Shown piece by piece: positions 43,489 to 51,627 of a stretch of 64,000 nt of DNA. A program made the translations under genes and the position numbers. The stretch is taken from contig NZ_SSWH01000009.1 in NCBI RefSeq assembly GCF_004803505.1, positions 62,001-126,000 of the forward strand. The letters run 5' to 3'. The notes below the pieces were generated by a model. The model saw only the letters and a list, made by a program, of their open reading frames with translations. It was not told where the DNA came from and ran no database searches. How positions within the stretch are numbered: the first letter of the stretch is position 1; each line of letters begins with the position of its first letter. Source of the DNA: Arthrobacter echini. GTDB lineage: Bacteria; Actinomycetota; Actinomycetes; Actinomycetales; Micrococcaceae.

Positions 43489-44316
43489 ATGGACGCCGTC
43501 ACTGCCCTTAGACTCGCGGGTGCGGTGGCCAGGACGGGCCGGCTCCTCGAACGAGGGGTCACGAGCCGGGAGATCTCGCGCCAGATCCGGTCCGGGGCAA
43601 TCCTCCGGCTGCGGCAGGGCGTTCTCGCTCTCCCGGACGCACCGCCCGATCTCGTCACCGCGACCCTGCACCATGCCCGCCTCACGTGCGCCTCGGCGGC
43701 ACAGTACTACGATCTGTGGCTCCTCCATCGGCCGACGATCCACCATCTGTACTGCCATGCCCGCGCGCAGGAGGACTGGACGAACCACCACCGACCCCTG
43801 TCCGTACCCGTGCACGCTTCCCTGCCGCTGGTGGGCAGGGTCGACGCCCTCATCCACGCCCTCCACTGCCTCCCTCCGCTCGATGCCGCTGTCATGGTCG
43901 AAAGCGCCCTGCGCCGCAGCGACACCGTGCGGTCCTTCATTCTCGATCGGCTGCAGGGAAATCGCAATGGTCCGGCCCGGGCGGCTCTCGACCTCGTGAC
44001 CGGAACAGCGGAATCGGCACTGGAGGTCGTCGCCCGCGTTCTCTTCTCGCGCGCGGGACTCCATGTGGAAGCCCAGGTGCAGCTCGACGGCGTGGGCCGG
44101 GTGGACTTCGTGCTGGAGGGTTTCCTCGTGGTGGAGGTCGACGGCGACGCGTACCACTCCGACCGCGCGTCACGCAGGCGGGACAGACGGCGGGACAACA
44201 TGAGCATCGTCGGCGGCTACCTCGTGCTGCGCTACGGCTACGAGGACGTCATGTTCCATCCGGGAGAGGTCCTGGCGCAGGTGCTCGCAGTCCTCTCGGG
44301 CCGGCCGCTCCGCTGA
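43489..44316 (+). CDS. AbiEi-like N-terminus plus DUF559 nuclease-like domain protein
   Basis: 275 residues. The N-terminal part RLLERGVTSREISRQIRSGAILRLRQGVLAL (about 18-48) looks like the winged-helix that starts many AbiEi-type antitoxins. The C-terminal domain has VDFVLEGFLVVEVDGDAYHSDRASRRRDRRRDNMSIVGGYLVLRYGYEDVM (about 205-254), the core of DUF559, related to Vsr-type endonucleases, with the acidic residues expected of the active site. Such proteins are common, highly variable and functionally unclear in actinobacteria. A DNA-end or defence role is only a guess. It stands between two palindromic elements. Confidence 0.75.
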   Translation: MDAVTALRLAGAVARTGRLLERGVTSREISRQIRSGAILRLRQGVLALPDAPPDLVTATLHHARLTCASAAQYYDLWLLHRPTIHHLYCHARAQEDWTNHHRPLSVPVHASLPLVGRVDALIHALHCLPPLDAAVMVESALRRSDTVRSFILDRLQGNRNGPARAALDLVTGTAESALEVVARVLFSRAGLHVEAQVQLDGVGRVDFVLEGFLVVEVDGDAYHSDRASRRRDRRRDNMSIVGGYLVLRYGYEDVMFHPGEVLAQVLAVLSGRPLR

Positions 44317-44344
44317 ACCGATCGTCCTCGCGCAGTCCGTACAC

Positions 44345-44376
44345 TGCCCGTTCGGGATCCTGCCCGTTCGGGATCC
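44345..44376. repeat. 16-bp tandem duplication
   Basis: TGCCCGTTCGGGATCC occurs twice in a row (44345-44360 and 44361-44376), running into the left end of palindromic element copy B. It may reflect slippage or an insertion-related duplication. Confidence 0.9.
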
Positions 44377-44461
44377 GAGGTCTTCGAAGCCACACCGGCC
44401 TGTTCGGACAGCGTGTCGCGGACCGACACGCCGTCCAGGGTCGGCAGAACCCCCACAATCC
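44373..44461. repeat. Intergenic palindromic element, copy B
   Basis: About 89 bp between the DUF559-type gene and the family 1 glycosidase. It begins ATCCGAGGTCTTCG and holds the central hairpin GTGTCGCGGACCGACAC, 17 bases identical to copy C. The right end (AACCCCCACAATCC) is more diverged than in A, C and D. The left 60 bases match copy C at most positions. Confidence 0.75.
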
Positions 44462-44579
44462 GAACGGTCACACGGAGCTTCCGAGGCACCGAGCTGCCCC
44501 GGCCATTGCCGGGTACCAGCGCTCGTCGCGGCGGGTCGTAAGCTCGTAGCCCACCTCCTGGAAGGACCAGTGACGACCG

Positions 44580-46007
44580 ATGCCGCAGCACCCATCCCGT
44601 ACCGACGACACCAGCTACGCGAGGACGTGGCCCGAGGGCTTCCTGTGGGGCTCGGCCACCGCTGCGGCGCAGGTCGAGGGCGCCGGCCACAGCGGCGGCA
44701 AGGAGGACTCCATCTGGGATGCCTTCGCCCGCCTGCCCGGCGCCACCGCCGACGGTGAAACCCCGGAGGACGCCGTGCAGCACTACCAGCGCATGCCGGA
44801 GGACGTGGCGATCATGAGGCAGTTGGGACTGAATTCCTACCGATTCTCGACGAGCTGGTCCCGTGTGCGTCCGGGCGACCGGGCTCCGAACGCCGTAGGC
44901 CTCGATTTCTACTCGCGCCTCGTGGACGAGTTGCTCGATGCGGGGATCCTCCCCTGGTTGACGCTCTATCACTGGGACCTCCCGCAGGCGCTCGAGGAGA
45001 AGGGCGGCTGGGCCAACCGCGACACCGCCTACCGCTTCGTCGAGTACGCCGATGATGTCTACTCAGCACTCGGGGACCGCGTTCAGCACTGGACCACCTT
45101 CAACGAACCGTTCTGCTCGTCGCTGCTCGGTTACGCCGCCGGCGTTCACGCTCCCGGCCGTCAGGAGCCATGCGCAGCCGTCGCAGCCATACACCATCAG
45201 CATCTCGCCCACGGCCTGGCGGTCGATGGGCTGCGTTCCCGTGGCGCCCGGCATCTCGGGATCACCCTCAATCTCAGCAACTCGATCCCGCGCGACGCCG
45301 CGGACCCCATCGACCTCGACGCCGCGCGCCGTTTCGACTCGCTGCAGAACCGGGTCTTCCTCGATCCGATCCTCCGGGGCGCCTACCCGGACGACACCCT
45401 CGCCGACCTCGAACAGTTCGGACTGCGGGAGCTCATCCGGCCCGGGGACCTGGACATCATCGGCACTCCGATCGACTTCCTCGGCGTGAACCACTACCAC
45501 GACGACCTCGTCAGCGGTCACCCCACGGACGAGGACGGCGACTCTCACGCGGGCGGCGCGCCGCGCCCGACGTCGTCGCCCTGGATCGGTTCGGAGGACC
45601 TCGCCTTCCCCAGCCGGGGCCTGCCGCGCACCGCCATGAACTGGGAGGTCAATCCGGACGGTCTGCGGACGCTCCTCGTGCGCCTCGGCGAGGAGTACGA
45701 GGGCCTCCCGCCGCTCTACGTCACCGAGAACGGTGCGGCGTACGACGACGTCGTCGCTCCCGACGGAGCGGTCCACGATCCCGAGCGGACAGCGTTCATC
45801 CTGGACCACGTCGCAGCCGTCGGGGACGCGATCGACCAGGGCGCCGACGTGCGCGGCTACTTCGTCTGGTCCCTGCTCGACAACTTCGAGTGGTCCTGGG
45901 GCTACGGCAAGCGCTTCGGGGTGGTGCGCGTCGACTACGGGACCTGCGAGCGCACGGTCAAGGACAGCGGTCTGGCCTACGCACGGATGATCGCCGCGAC
46001 GAGATGA
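44580..46007 (+). CDS. Glycoside hydrolase family 1 beta-glucosidase
   Basis: 475 residues, the usual GH1 length. Acid/base Glu176 is in TFNEP and the nucleophile Glu383 in YVTENG; GSATAAAQVEG at the start and WSLLDNFEWSWGY near the end are the substrate-binding blocks. It is cytoplasmic, with no signal, so it would cleave imported cellobiose-type sugars; there is no sugar transporter beside it. ATG at 44580 is chosen; a GTG at 44570 is in another frame. GGAAGGA lies about 13 bases upstream. Palindromic elements flank it on both sides. Confidence 0.95.
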   Translation: MPQHPSRTDDTSYARTWPEGFLWGSATAAAQVEGAGHSGGKEDSIWDAFARLPGATADGETPEDAVQHYQRMPEDVAIMRQLGLNSYRFSTSWSRVRPGDRAPNAVGLDFYSRLVDELLDAGILPWLTLYHWDLPQALEEKGGWANRDTAYRFVEYADDVYSALGDRVQHWTTFNEPFCSSLLGYAAGVHAPGRQEPCAAVAAIHHQHLAHGLAVDGLRSRGARHLGITLNLSNSIPRDAADPIDLDAARRFDSLQNRVFLDPILRGAYPDDTLADLEQFGLRELIRPGDLDIIGTPIDFLGVNHYHDDLVSGHPTDEDGDSHAGGAPRPTSSPWIGSEDLAFPSRGLPRTAMNWEVNPDGLRTLLVRLGEEYEGLPPLYVTENGAAYDDVVAPDGAVHDPERTAFILDHVAAVGDAIDQGADVRGYFVWSLLDNFEWSWGYGKRFGVVRVDYGTCERTVKDSGLAYARMIAATR

Positions 46008-46044
46008 CCCTCACCGGACGCTGCCATGGCCTGCGTGGTACCGC

Positions 46045-46128
46045 ATCCGGGGTCTTCGAAGGCGTGCCGGGCTGTTCGGGCGGCGTGTCGCGGACCGACA
46101 CGCTGAAGGTGACGCCGAAGTCCCCGAG
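46045..46128. repeat. Intergenic palindromic element, copy C
   Basis: 84 bp between the family 1 glycosidase and nadE. The left end is ATCCGGGGTCTTCG, the centre GTGTCGCGGACCGACAC, and the right end CCGAAGTCCCCGAG, so the whole element is an imperfect palindrome. It could fold into a long hairpin and may also terminate the glycosidase transcript. Confidence 0.78.
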
Positions 46129-46205
46129 ACCGGAACGCACGCCCCTCGGAATGGCTCCTGCGGGGTTGTAACGGCGAGGAAATCCGGCCCGAGTAGCCTA
46201 GGAGC

Positions 46206-47033
46206 ATGCGTGAGACACAGGCACAGATCATCCGGGCCATGGGCGTCAAGCCGACCATCGACCCCTCGGCGGAGATCCGCCGCAGGGTCCGGTTCCTGAA
46301 GGACTACGTCGATGCCACGGGGACGCGCGGGTTCGTCCTGGGTATCAGTGGCGGCCTCGACTCCACGCTCGCCGGCAGACTCGCCCAGCTCGCCGTCGAC
46401 GAATTGCGCGCCGAAGGAATGGACGCCGACTTCATCGCAGTACGGCTTCCCTACCAGGTGCAGCACGACGAGGACGACGCGCAGGCTGCCCTGGCCTTCA
46501 TCCAGCCGCGGACGTCGCAGGTGTTCAATGTGGGACCAGCCGTCGACGGCATCCAGCAGGAGTACACCGCCGCGACGGGCGAGCCGATCTCCGACTTCAC
46601 CAAGGGCAATGCGAAGGCGCGGGTGCGCATGGTGGCCCAGTACGCGATCGCGGGGCAGCAGAATCTCGTGGTCGTCGGGACGGATCACGGTGCCGAGTCC
46701 GTCACGGGCTTCTTCACGAAGTTCGGCGACGGCGGAGCCGACATCCTCCCGCTCCACGGCCTGAACAAGCGCCAGAACCGCGCGCTGCTCAGGGAACTCG
46801 GCGCACCTGCGGCGCTCGCCGACAAGGTCCCCACCGCCGATCTCCTGGACGTTTCTCCCGGGCGGAGCGACGAGCAGGAGCTCGGACTCGGCTACGACCA
46901 GATCGACGACTACCTCGAGGGACGCGAGGTGCCCGTGGAGGTCGCCGAGGCGATCGAGCACCGCTACCGCATCTCACGGCACAAGCGCACGCTACCCGTG
47001 ACCGTCTCCGATTCCTGGTGGCGGGAGGAGTAA
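46206..47033 (+). CDS. nadE: Ammonia-dependent NAD+ synthetase
   Basis: 275 residues, the size of the single-domain NH3-dependent enzyme (no nitrilase domain). The P-loop [13 protein letters not shown] (about 43-55) binds [29 protein letters not shown] (about 158-183) is the family block. It converts deamido-NAD to NAD in the last step of the pathway. AGGAG lies only two to three bases before the ATG at 46206, and TAGCCT lies close too, so a very short leader is possible. It is followed by xth after 23 bp. Confidence 0.96.
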   Translation: MRETQAQIIRAMGVKPTIDPSAEIRRRVRFLKDYVDATGTRGFVLGISGGLDSTLAGRLAQLAVDELRAEGMDADFIAVRLPYQVQHDEDDAQAALAFIQPRTSQVFNVGPAVDGIQQEYTAATGEPISDFTKGNAKARVRMVAQYAIAGQQNLVVVGTDHGAESVTGFFTKFGDGGADILPLHGLNKRQNRALLRELGAPAALADKVPTADLLDVSPGRSDEQELGLGYDQIDDYLEGREVPVEVAEAIEHRYRISRHKRTLPVTVSDSWWREE

Positions 47034-47056
47034 CCGCCGTTGGTACCGTAGGAAGC

Positions 47057-47866
47057 GTGAAGATCGCGACCTGGAACGTCAACTCCCTCCGTGCCCGAGC
47101 AGACCGCGTCGAGGCCTGGCTCGGGCGCTCCGACGTCGACGTCCTGGCCATCCAGGAGACGAAGTGCAAGGACGAGAACTTCCCCTGGGACCTGTTCGAG
47201 AACAGCGGCTTCGAGGTGGCGCACTTCGGCTTCAGCCAGTGGAACGGCGTGGCCATCGCATCCCGCGTGGGGCTCGAGGACGTGATGCGCACCTTCCCCG
47301 ACCAGCCCGCGTTCGGCAAGCCGGGCCAGGACGCCGTGCAGGAGGCCCGTGCCATCGGCGCCACCTGCGGGGGTGTGCGCGTATGGAGCCTCTACGTGCC
47401 GAACGGGCGGGCACTTGATGATCCGCACATGCCCTACAAGATCGAGTGGTTGAGCACCCTTCGCGCTCACGCGCAGCAGTGGGTCGCGGAGGAGCCTCGA
47501 GCCCAGATCGCTCTCATGGGTGACTGGAACGTCGCACCGCAGGACGAGGACGTGTGGGACATCGACCTCTTCGTCAACGGCGGGTACACCCATGTCAGCC
47601 CCCCGGAGCGGGAGGCCTTCCAGTCGTTCCTCGACTCCGGCTTCGCGGATCTGGCGCGCCCTTTCACGCCGGGACCGGGGCTCTACACATACTGGGACTA
47701 CAAGCAGCTGCGATTCCCCAAGAAGGAGGGTATGCGCATCGACTTCGTACTGGGCTCCCCCGCCCTGGCCGAGCGCACCACGGGAGCCTTCGTGGACCGT
47801 GAGGAACGCAAGGGCAAGGGTGCATCGGACCACGCGCCCGTCGTCGTGGAACTCAGCGGGTGGTGA
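47057..47866 (+). CDS. xth: Exodeoxyribonuclease III
   Basis: 269 residues from GTG at 47057, chosen because the protein then starts KIATWNVNSLRAR. It is an AP endonuclease and 3' exonuclease in base-excision repair. IQETK (metal Glu), LYVPNGRALDD, GDWNVAPQDEDV and the final SDHAPVVVEL (catalytic Asp-His) are all present. The GTG is 23 bp past nadE, and the end overlaps the next gene by seven bases, so the three are likely one transcript. Confidence 0.96.
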   Translation: MKIATWNVNSLRARADRVEAWLGRSDVDVLAIQETKCKDENFPWDLFENSGFEVAHFGFSQWNGVAIASRVGLEDVMRTFPDQPAFGKPGQDAVQEARAIGATCGGVRVWSLYVPNGRALDDPHMPYKIEWLSTLRAHAQQWVAEEPRAQIALMGDWNVAPQDEDVWDIDLFVNGGYTHVSPPEREAFQSFLDSGFADLARPFTPGPGLYTYWDYKQLRFPKKEGMRIDFVLGSPALAERTTGAFVDREERKGKGASDHAPVVVELSGW

Positions 47867-48708
47867 CCATTTCCGGCAGCGCCCAGGTGTTCCCCTACGT
47901 CTCCCATCTTCGCGTCTACGAGCCGCTCGAGGCGTTCTCGGATGCGCAGCAGCTGGCGATCCTCGCCCAGCGCACGCGGGAACGCAGCGAGACGGATGCG
48001 ATCGAGCACGAGCAGTCCCTGCGCCGCATCCTGCGGACCATCTCGGATCCGTTCCCCCACCACGAGCCGGACCTCATGCGCATCACCCATTTCCCCACGT
48101 CGAACGGCTCGACGACGCCCTATTACTGCCCCAACCAGCTCGCCGTCCGGACGGCACTGGCGGCGGAGTCGCTCGACCAGAGCCTGCGCGGCCCGCTGAT
48201 CGACGTCCTGGTGCCGGAGGTCGCCCGCGAGGCACATCAGGCCCGGCTCGATCCGGAGACCTTCGCCGACTCCGTCGCCAAACTGCACACCCGGTCGGCC
48301 ACCTGGGGGGTCCCCTTCGCCTGGTTCGCGCTGATCCACGAGGACGATCTCACCGAGGTGGTCGAGGACGAGGATCGCGTGACGACGGTGCGGATCACCG
48401 CGAGGATCGGCGACTGCATCGACCGCGGAAAGCGCTCGATCGCGCACCTCGCCGTTGCCGCACCCGAGATGGATCTGTTCGACGAGATCACCGAGCTCGT
48501 CGAGTGGCTCGGGATCTTCCGGCGGGACGCCGTGGTGGAGGTGGACTACGGCCCGGTGGCCGAGCGCGTGTTCCCTGACGACTCCCCCTCGGACGTCAGG
48601 CTGGGCATCGAGAGTCTCGCCGAGGCGGACATGCTGGGCGCTGCGGCCGCCTACCGCCGCCTGGCATCACGGTGGATCCCCATCCGCCAGCTCGCCCGCG
48701 CCTCCTGA
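47860..48708 (+). CDS. Conserved actinobacterial protein of unknown function
   Basis: 282 residues, soluble, starting inside the end of xth (GTG at 47860 or 47863). It begins AQVFPYVSHLRVYEPLEAF and contains PFPHHEPDLMRI, YYCPNQLAVRTALA, WGVPFAWFALIHEDDL and VEVDYGPVAERVF. I do not recognise an enzymatic motif; the strong conservation-looking blocks suggest a real protein family. The coupling to xth and nadE may be positional only. A good candidate for a domain search. Confidence 0.82.
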   Translation: MVTISGSAQVFPYVSHLRVYEPLEAFSDAQQLAILAQRTRERSETDAIEHEQSLRRILRTISDPFPHHEPDLMRITHFPTSNGSTTPYYCPNQLAVRTALAAESLDQSLRGPLIDVLVPEVAREAHQARLDPETFADSVAKLHTRSATWGVPFAWFALIHEDDLTEVVEDEDRVTTVRITARIGDCIDRGKRSIAHLAVAAPEMDLFDEITELVEWLGIFRRDAVVEVDYGPVAERVFPDDSPSDVRLGIESLAEADMLGAAAAYRRLASRWIPIRQLARAS

Positions 48709-48739
48709 CGTCCTCGCCCACGAGGATTCCGGTCCAGTC

Positions 48740-49231
48740 TCAGTGACGGGTGCAGTGATGCTCGAGCCAGTCCTCCACCGGCTCCATGGCCTCCCGGAAC
48801 GCCTTCTCGTCGAAAGTACCCGAGCCCGACGGCGGAGCCTCCGCTGAGTGCGCGAGCGTGGTGAAGTCGTCGTGCAGGTCGGCGGGGAGCTTGTCCCGGA
48901 GCTCGAGGAGCTGCTGCTCGAGCTCCATCAGCTGCTGCCGGTCCGCACCGGCACGCAGACTCAGCGGCGCCAGCGTGGCCGTGCTCAGCCCTCCTGCCAC
49001 GAGCACGCAGTGTCCGGACGCCTCGGCGTCCCCGGTGCTCCGTATCCCATCCTGGTCGGCTCCTGCGGGGCGGTTCCGCTCTCCCCTCGGGGAACCGGTG
49101 GCTTCCGGCGATGGATGCACGTGCGCGGGCATCGTGAGCATCGTCTCCGCCGGCGTCGTCGATTCCCGGCTGCACCCCGTGAGAGACACGGCGACCACGC
49201 AGAGGCCGGCCACGGAATACAGGAGTCTCAC
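48740..49231 (-). CDS. Putative lipoprotein of unknown function
   Basis: 163 residues from GTG at 49231, chosen because GAGAGGG lies five bases upstream and the protein then starts RLLYSVAGLCVVAVS, a compact signal ending in the lipobox LTGC (Cys20). Mature residues 21-60 are Pro/Thr/Glu/Gly-rich. The remainder is acidic and helical, with a coiled-coil-like LMELEQQLLELRDKL (about 104-118) and two cysteines (about 72 and 160) that may pair. No family recognised. It is convergent with the 47860 gene. Confidence 0.72.
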   Translation of the reverse strand: MRLLYSVAGLCVVAVSLTGCSRESTTPAETMLTMPAHVHPSPEATGSPRGERNRPAGADQDGIRSTGDAEASGHCVLVAGGLSTATLAPLSLRAGADRQQLMELEQQLLELRDKLPADLHDDFTTLAHSAEAPPSGSGTFDEKAFREAMEPVEDWLEHHCTRH

Positions 49232-49415
49232 TGGAACCCTCTCGTCTCGATGCAGCCGAACCATGCCTGACCCACGCGTCCTACTCCGGAGATGCTGCGG
49301 CACCGGGCGCCGGGTGCGGCCTCCGCTGCTGGAACACCACCCGCCGAGATCCTACGGGGCCAACCCCCGGGTTGGCTGGAAGGCGGAGGCGGTCGCGCTA
49401 CCGGGGCCCGGCACG

Positions 49416-49452
49416 AAAAAACCCCGCGTTCCATGGGGAACAACGGGGTTTT
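49416..49452. terminator. Intrinsic terminator after the tRNA cluster
   Basis: AAAAAACCCCG, then a loop with an inner TTCC/GGAA pairing, then CGGGGTTTT. The A-run at one side and T-run at the other make it work in both directions; it ends three bases before the 3' end of tRNA-Phe on the minus strand. Confidence 0.9.
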
Positions 49453-49455
49453 CAG

Positions 49456-49531
49456 TGGTGGCTCCGACCGGCGTCGATCCGGTGACCTTTCGATTTTCAG
49501 TCGAACGCTCTACCAACTGAGCTACAGAGCC
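49456..49531 (-). tRNA. tRNA-Phe, anticodon GAA
   Basis: 76 nt with encoded CCA. It starts GGCTCTGTAGCTCAGTTGG; the anticodon loop is CUGAAAA with GAA, and the T arm CCGGATCGACGCCGG is normal. First from the terminator in a three-tRNA minus-strand cluster. Confidence 0.97.
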
Positions 49532-49601
49532 TTGCGACCATCATGCCGATGATCACCGTATCCAGCCCGACCGGCTCCCCGGGGGGACCCAGTCGCCTGA
49601 G

Positions 49602-49675
49602 CGACCCTGACGGGACTTGAACCCGCGACCTCCGCCGTGACAGGGCGGCGCGCTAACCAACTGCGCTACAGGGCC
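49602..49675 (-). tRNA. tRNA-Asp, anticodon GUC
   Basis: 74 nt without an encoded CCA. It starts GGCCCTGTAGCGCAGTTGG; the anticodon stem-loop CCGCCCTGTCACGGCGG gives GUC, and the T arm CGGGTTCAAGTCCCG is standard. The acceptor stem has one G-U pair. Confidence 0.96.
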
Positions 49676-49763
49676 TTGCTAACTTCATGTGCCGTTTTGC
49701 ACGAGCTTCAGCCTACCAGCACTTCGTCCTTCAGTTCGACCGCCCGCGAGGGCTGCTCGTGCG

Positions 49764-49836
49764 TACCCCCAACGGGATTCGAACCCGTGCCGCCGCCGTG
49801 AAAGGGCGGTGTCCTAGGCCGCTAGACGATGGGGGC
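49764..49836 (-). tRNA. tRNA-Glu, anticodon UUC
   Basis: 73 nt, no encoded CCA. It starts GCCCCCATCGTCTAGCGG; the anticodon loop CUUUCAC gives UUC, and the T arm ACGGGTTCGAATCCCGT is normal. The first acceptor pair is G-U. It is the promoter-proximal gene of the Glu-Asp-Phe cluster. Confidence 0.96.
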
Positions 49837-49974
49837 CCGGACCTACAGAACTATAGGTCCACATGATGGCTTACACAAAATCACCACCCCTCACATCGTT
49901 CCGCACGCAACTTCGTAGGGCGACCCTGCCATGCCGAGGGCAGCAGCACGGCTGCACTCTGTACGATCAGGGGC

Positions 49975-50346
49975 GTGCCTTTCGAGATGAGCCTGCCCGA
50001 GTTCGAGGAGGCGGTCGACGACGCGATCGACCGTATTCCGGACGACCTCGCCCAGGCCATGGACAATGTGGGCATCTTCGTGGTGGAGGAGTACGAACCC
50101 GGACCGGGTGAGCCAGCGGACACGCAACTGCTCGGACTCTACGAGGGAACTCCGCTGACCGAACGTGACGGCTGGTGGGACGCCGGCTCGCTGCCGGATC
50201 GCATCAGCATCTTCCGAGGACCGCTGATGAGGCTGTGCGGCTCACGGGAAGAACTCGTGGAGGAGATCCTGGTGACCGTCGTCCACGAGATAGCCCATCA
50301 CTTCGGCATATCCGACGAGCGCCTCCATGAGCTCGGGTGGGGCTGA
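49975..50346 (+). CDS. Small zincin-like metallopeptidase family protein
   Basis: 123 residues. HEIAHHFGISDERLHELG near the C-terminus is a metzincin-style HExxHxxG(x)nH motif and matches the small DUF1025/zincin_1 family common in actinobacteria. The N-terminus SLPEFEEAVDDAIDRIPDDLAQAMDNVGIFVVEE is typical. It is cytoplasmic. Proteolytic activity has not been shown for most members. GTG at 49975 gives the longest form; ATG at 49987 is an equally plausible start since neither has a good Shine-Dalgarno. Confidence 0.88.
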   Translation: MPFEMSLPEFEEAVDDAIDRIPDDLAQAMDNVGIFVVEEYEPGPGEPADTQLLGLYEGTPLTERDGWWDAGSLPDRISIFRGPLMRLCGSREELVEEILVTVVHEIAHHFGISDERLHELGWG

Positions 50347-50353
50347 GCATCCG

Positions 50354-51373
50354 CTAGCGGCCCGGAGCGATCATGGGCCCGAAGGAGTCACGGGTCTCGA
50401 GTCGGGGATCCGCCTTGTCCGGCACCACGAGCACCGGTCCGCGTGCGTGGTGCAGGACGCCCTGGCTGGTCGAGCCCAGGAGCATGCCGGTGAAGCCACC
50501 GCGTCCGCGCGTGCCGACGACGAGCAGTTCCGAGGTCGCGGATGCCTCGATGAGTACCTCTGCCGGAGCTCCGTCGACGAGGTTCACCTGGATGTCGACG
50601 TCCGGGAAGTGGCTCTTCAGCCATTCCTGGCCGGCCTTGAGCTGCACGGCGAGATCGGCGTGGAGTGCCTCCCTGTCCACCGGTGCGGGAACCCAGGAGA
50701 GTGATCCGCTGAATGGCGCCACCGAACAGATCACCCGCAGGGCCAGCCCTCTCGACCTGGCCTCCTCGGCGGCGACCAGGGACGCCATCCGTGCCTGCTC
50801 CGAGCCGTCCACGCCGACCACCACGATCGGCTCGACGGCGCCGGGGGCTGTCGGAGCGCCCTTGCCCGTATCCGCTCCGAGCTCCGGATGCCCGAGGCGG
50901 GCGCCGGAACAGATCGGGATGATCGCCGTCGGGCATTTGGCGTGCGCGGGCAGTGCGCTGCTCACCGACCCGAGCAGGCGACCGACGAAGCCACCACGGC
51001 CGCGCGACCCGACCACCATGAGCTCGGCCTGCTCGGAGAGGTCCAGGAGTACCCCCGCCGCGTCCCCTGTCTCGATCCTGGGCTGGACGTCCAGGTCCCT
51101 GCCCTCCAGATGCGACAGAGCGGCATCCAGGACCGTTCGTGCGCTGTCCCTGATGACGTCGTCGTCGACCGTTGCGTAGCCGGCGTCCATGCTCGACGCC
51201 GCGAACACGGGGACGGTGTAGGCCGTGACCACGTACAACGGAGTCCGGCGTTCCTCCGCCTCGGCGGCCGCCCATAGCAGGGCGCACGTGCTCTGGTCCG
51301 AGCCGTCCACTCCCACGACGATCCCATGCTGCTCCGGCGTCCGTGACGATCCTGCTACATACCCGTTGCCCAC
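50354..51373 (-). CDS. Tandem universal stress protein
   Basis: 339 residues from GTG at 51373, with GGGAGG six bases upstream. Two Usp domains in series (about 15-160 and 180-330), each opening with IVVGVDGS and closing with the ATP loop VVGSRGRGGFVGRLLGS and VVGTRGRGGFTGMLLGS followed by a Ser-Gln/Ser-Ala and hydrophobic strand. The G-2x-G-9x-G-S/T pattern indicates ATP binding. It likely acts in starvation or hypoxia survival, but the signal is not visible. The 254-bp region upstream has TATATA (minus strand, about 51472) and no known regulator box. Confidence 0.92.
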   Translation of the reverse strand: MGNGYVAGSSRTPEQHGIVVGVDGSDQSTCALLWAAAEAEERRTPLYVVTAYTVPVFAASSMDAGYATVDDDVIRDSARTVLDAALSHLEGRDLDVQPRIETGDAAGVLLDLSEQAELMVVGSRGRGGFVGRLLGSVSSALPAHAKCPTAIIPICSGARLGHPELGADTGKGAPTAPGAVEPIVVVGVDGSEQARMASLVAAEEARSRGLALRVICSVAPFSGSLSWVPAPVDREALHADLAVQLKAGQEWLKSHFPDVDIQVNLVDGAPAEVLIEASATSELLVVGTRGRGGFTGMLLGSTSQGVLHHARGPVLVVPDKADPRLETRDSFGPMIAPGR

Positions 51374-51627
51374 GACAGGCCTCCCTCGGTCGCGTGTGCC
51401 CACCGCCTCTCGCGGCCGGTCCCCCATTTGTACTGCACAGCCGATGATCGGTCTATTCAGTGACCGAAAAGTTATATAGGCTGCAATGACCCGTAGCGGG
51501 GGCCGTCCAGCTGGATGTGATACCGCTATGTAGTGCTCTTGGTTGACCCGTTCGCAATCAAGAGTCCGTGCGGCCCGGAAGAGGCGCCGGGCCGCACGGG
51601 ACCATGGCTTTCCTGTGGAGGTACCAG

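Noticed and set aside
44570-44758. Alternative GTG-initiated frame at the start of the glycosidase gene
   Set aside because: The frame closes after 62 residues, whereas the ATG frame at 44580 gives a full GH1 enzyme.
26439-49836. tRNA genes as possible integration sites for a genomic island
   Set aside because: No integrase, no direct repeat of a tRNA 3' end and no change in composition was seen beside tRNA(Sec) or the Phe-Asp-Glu cluster.
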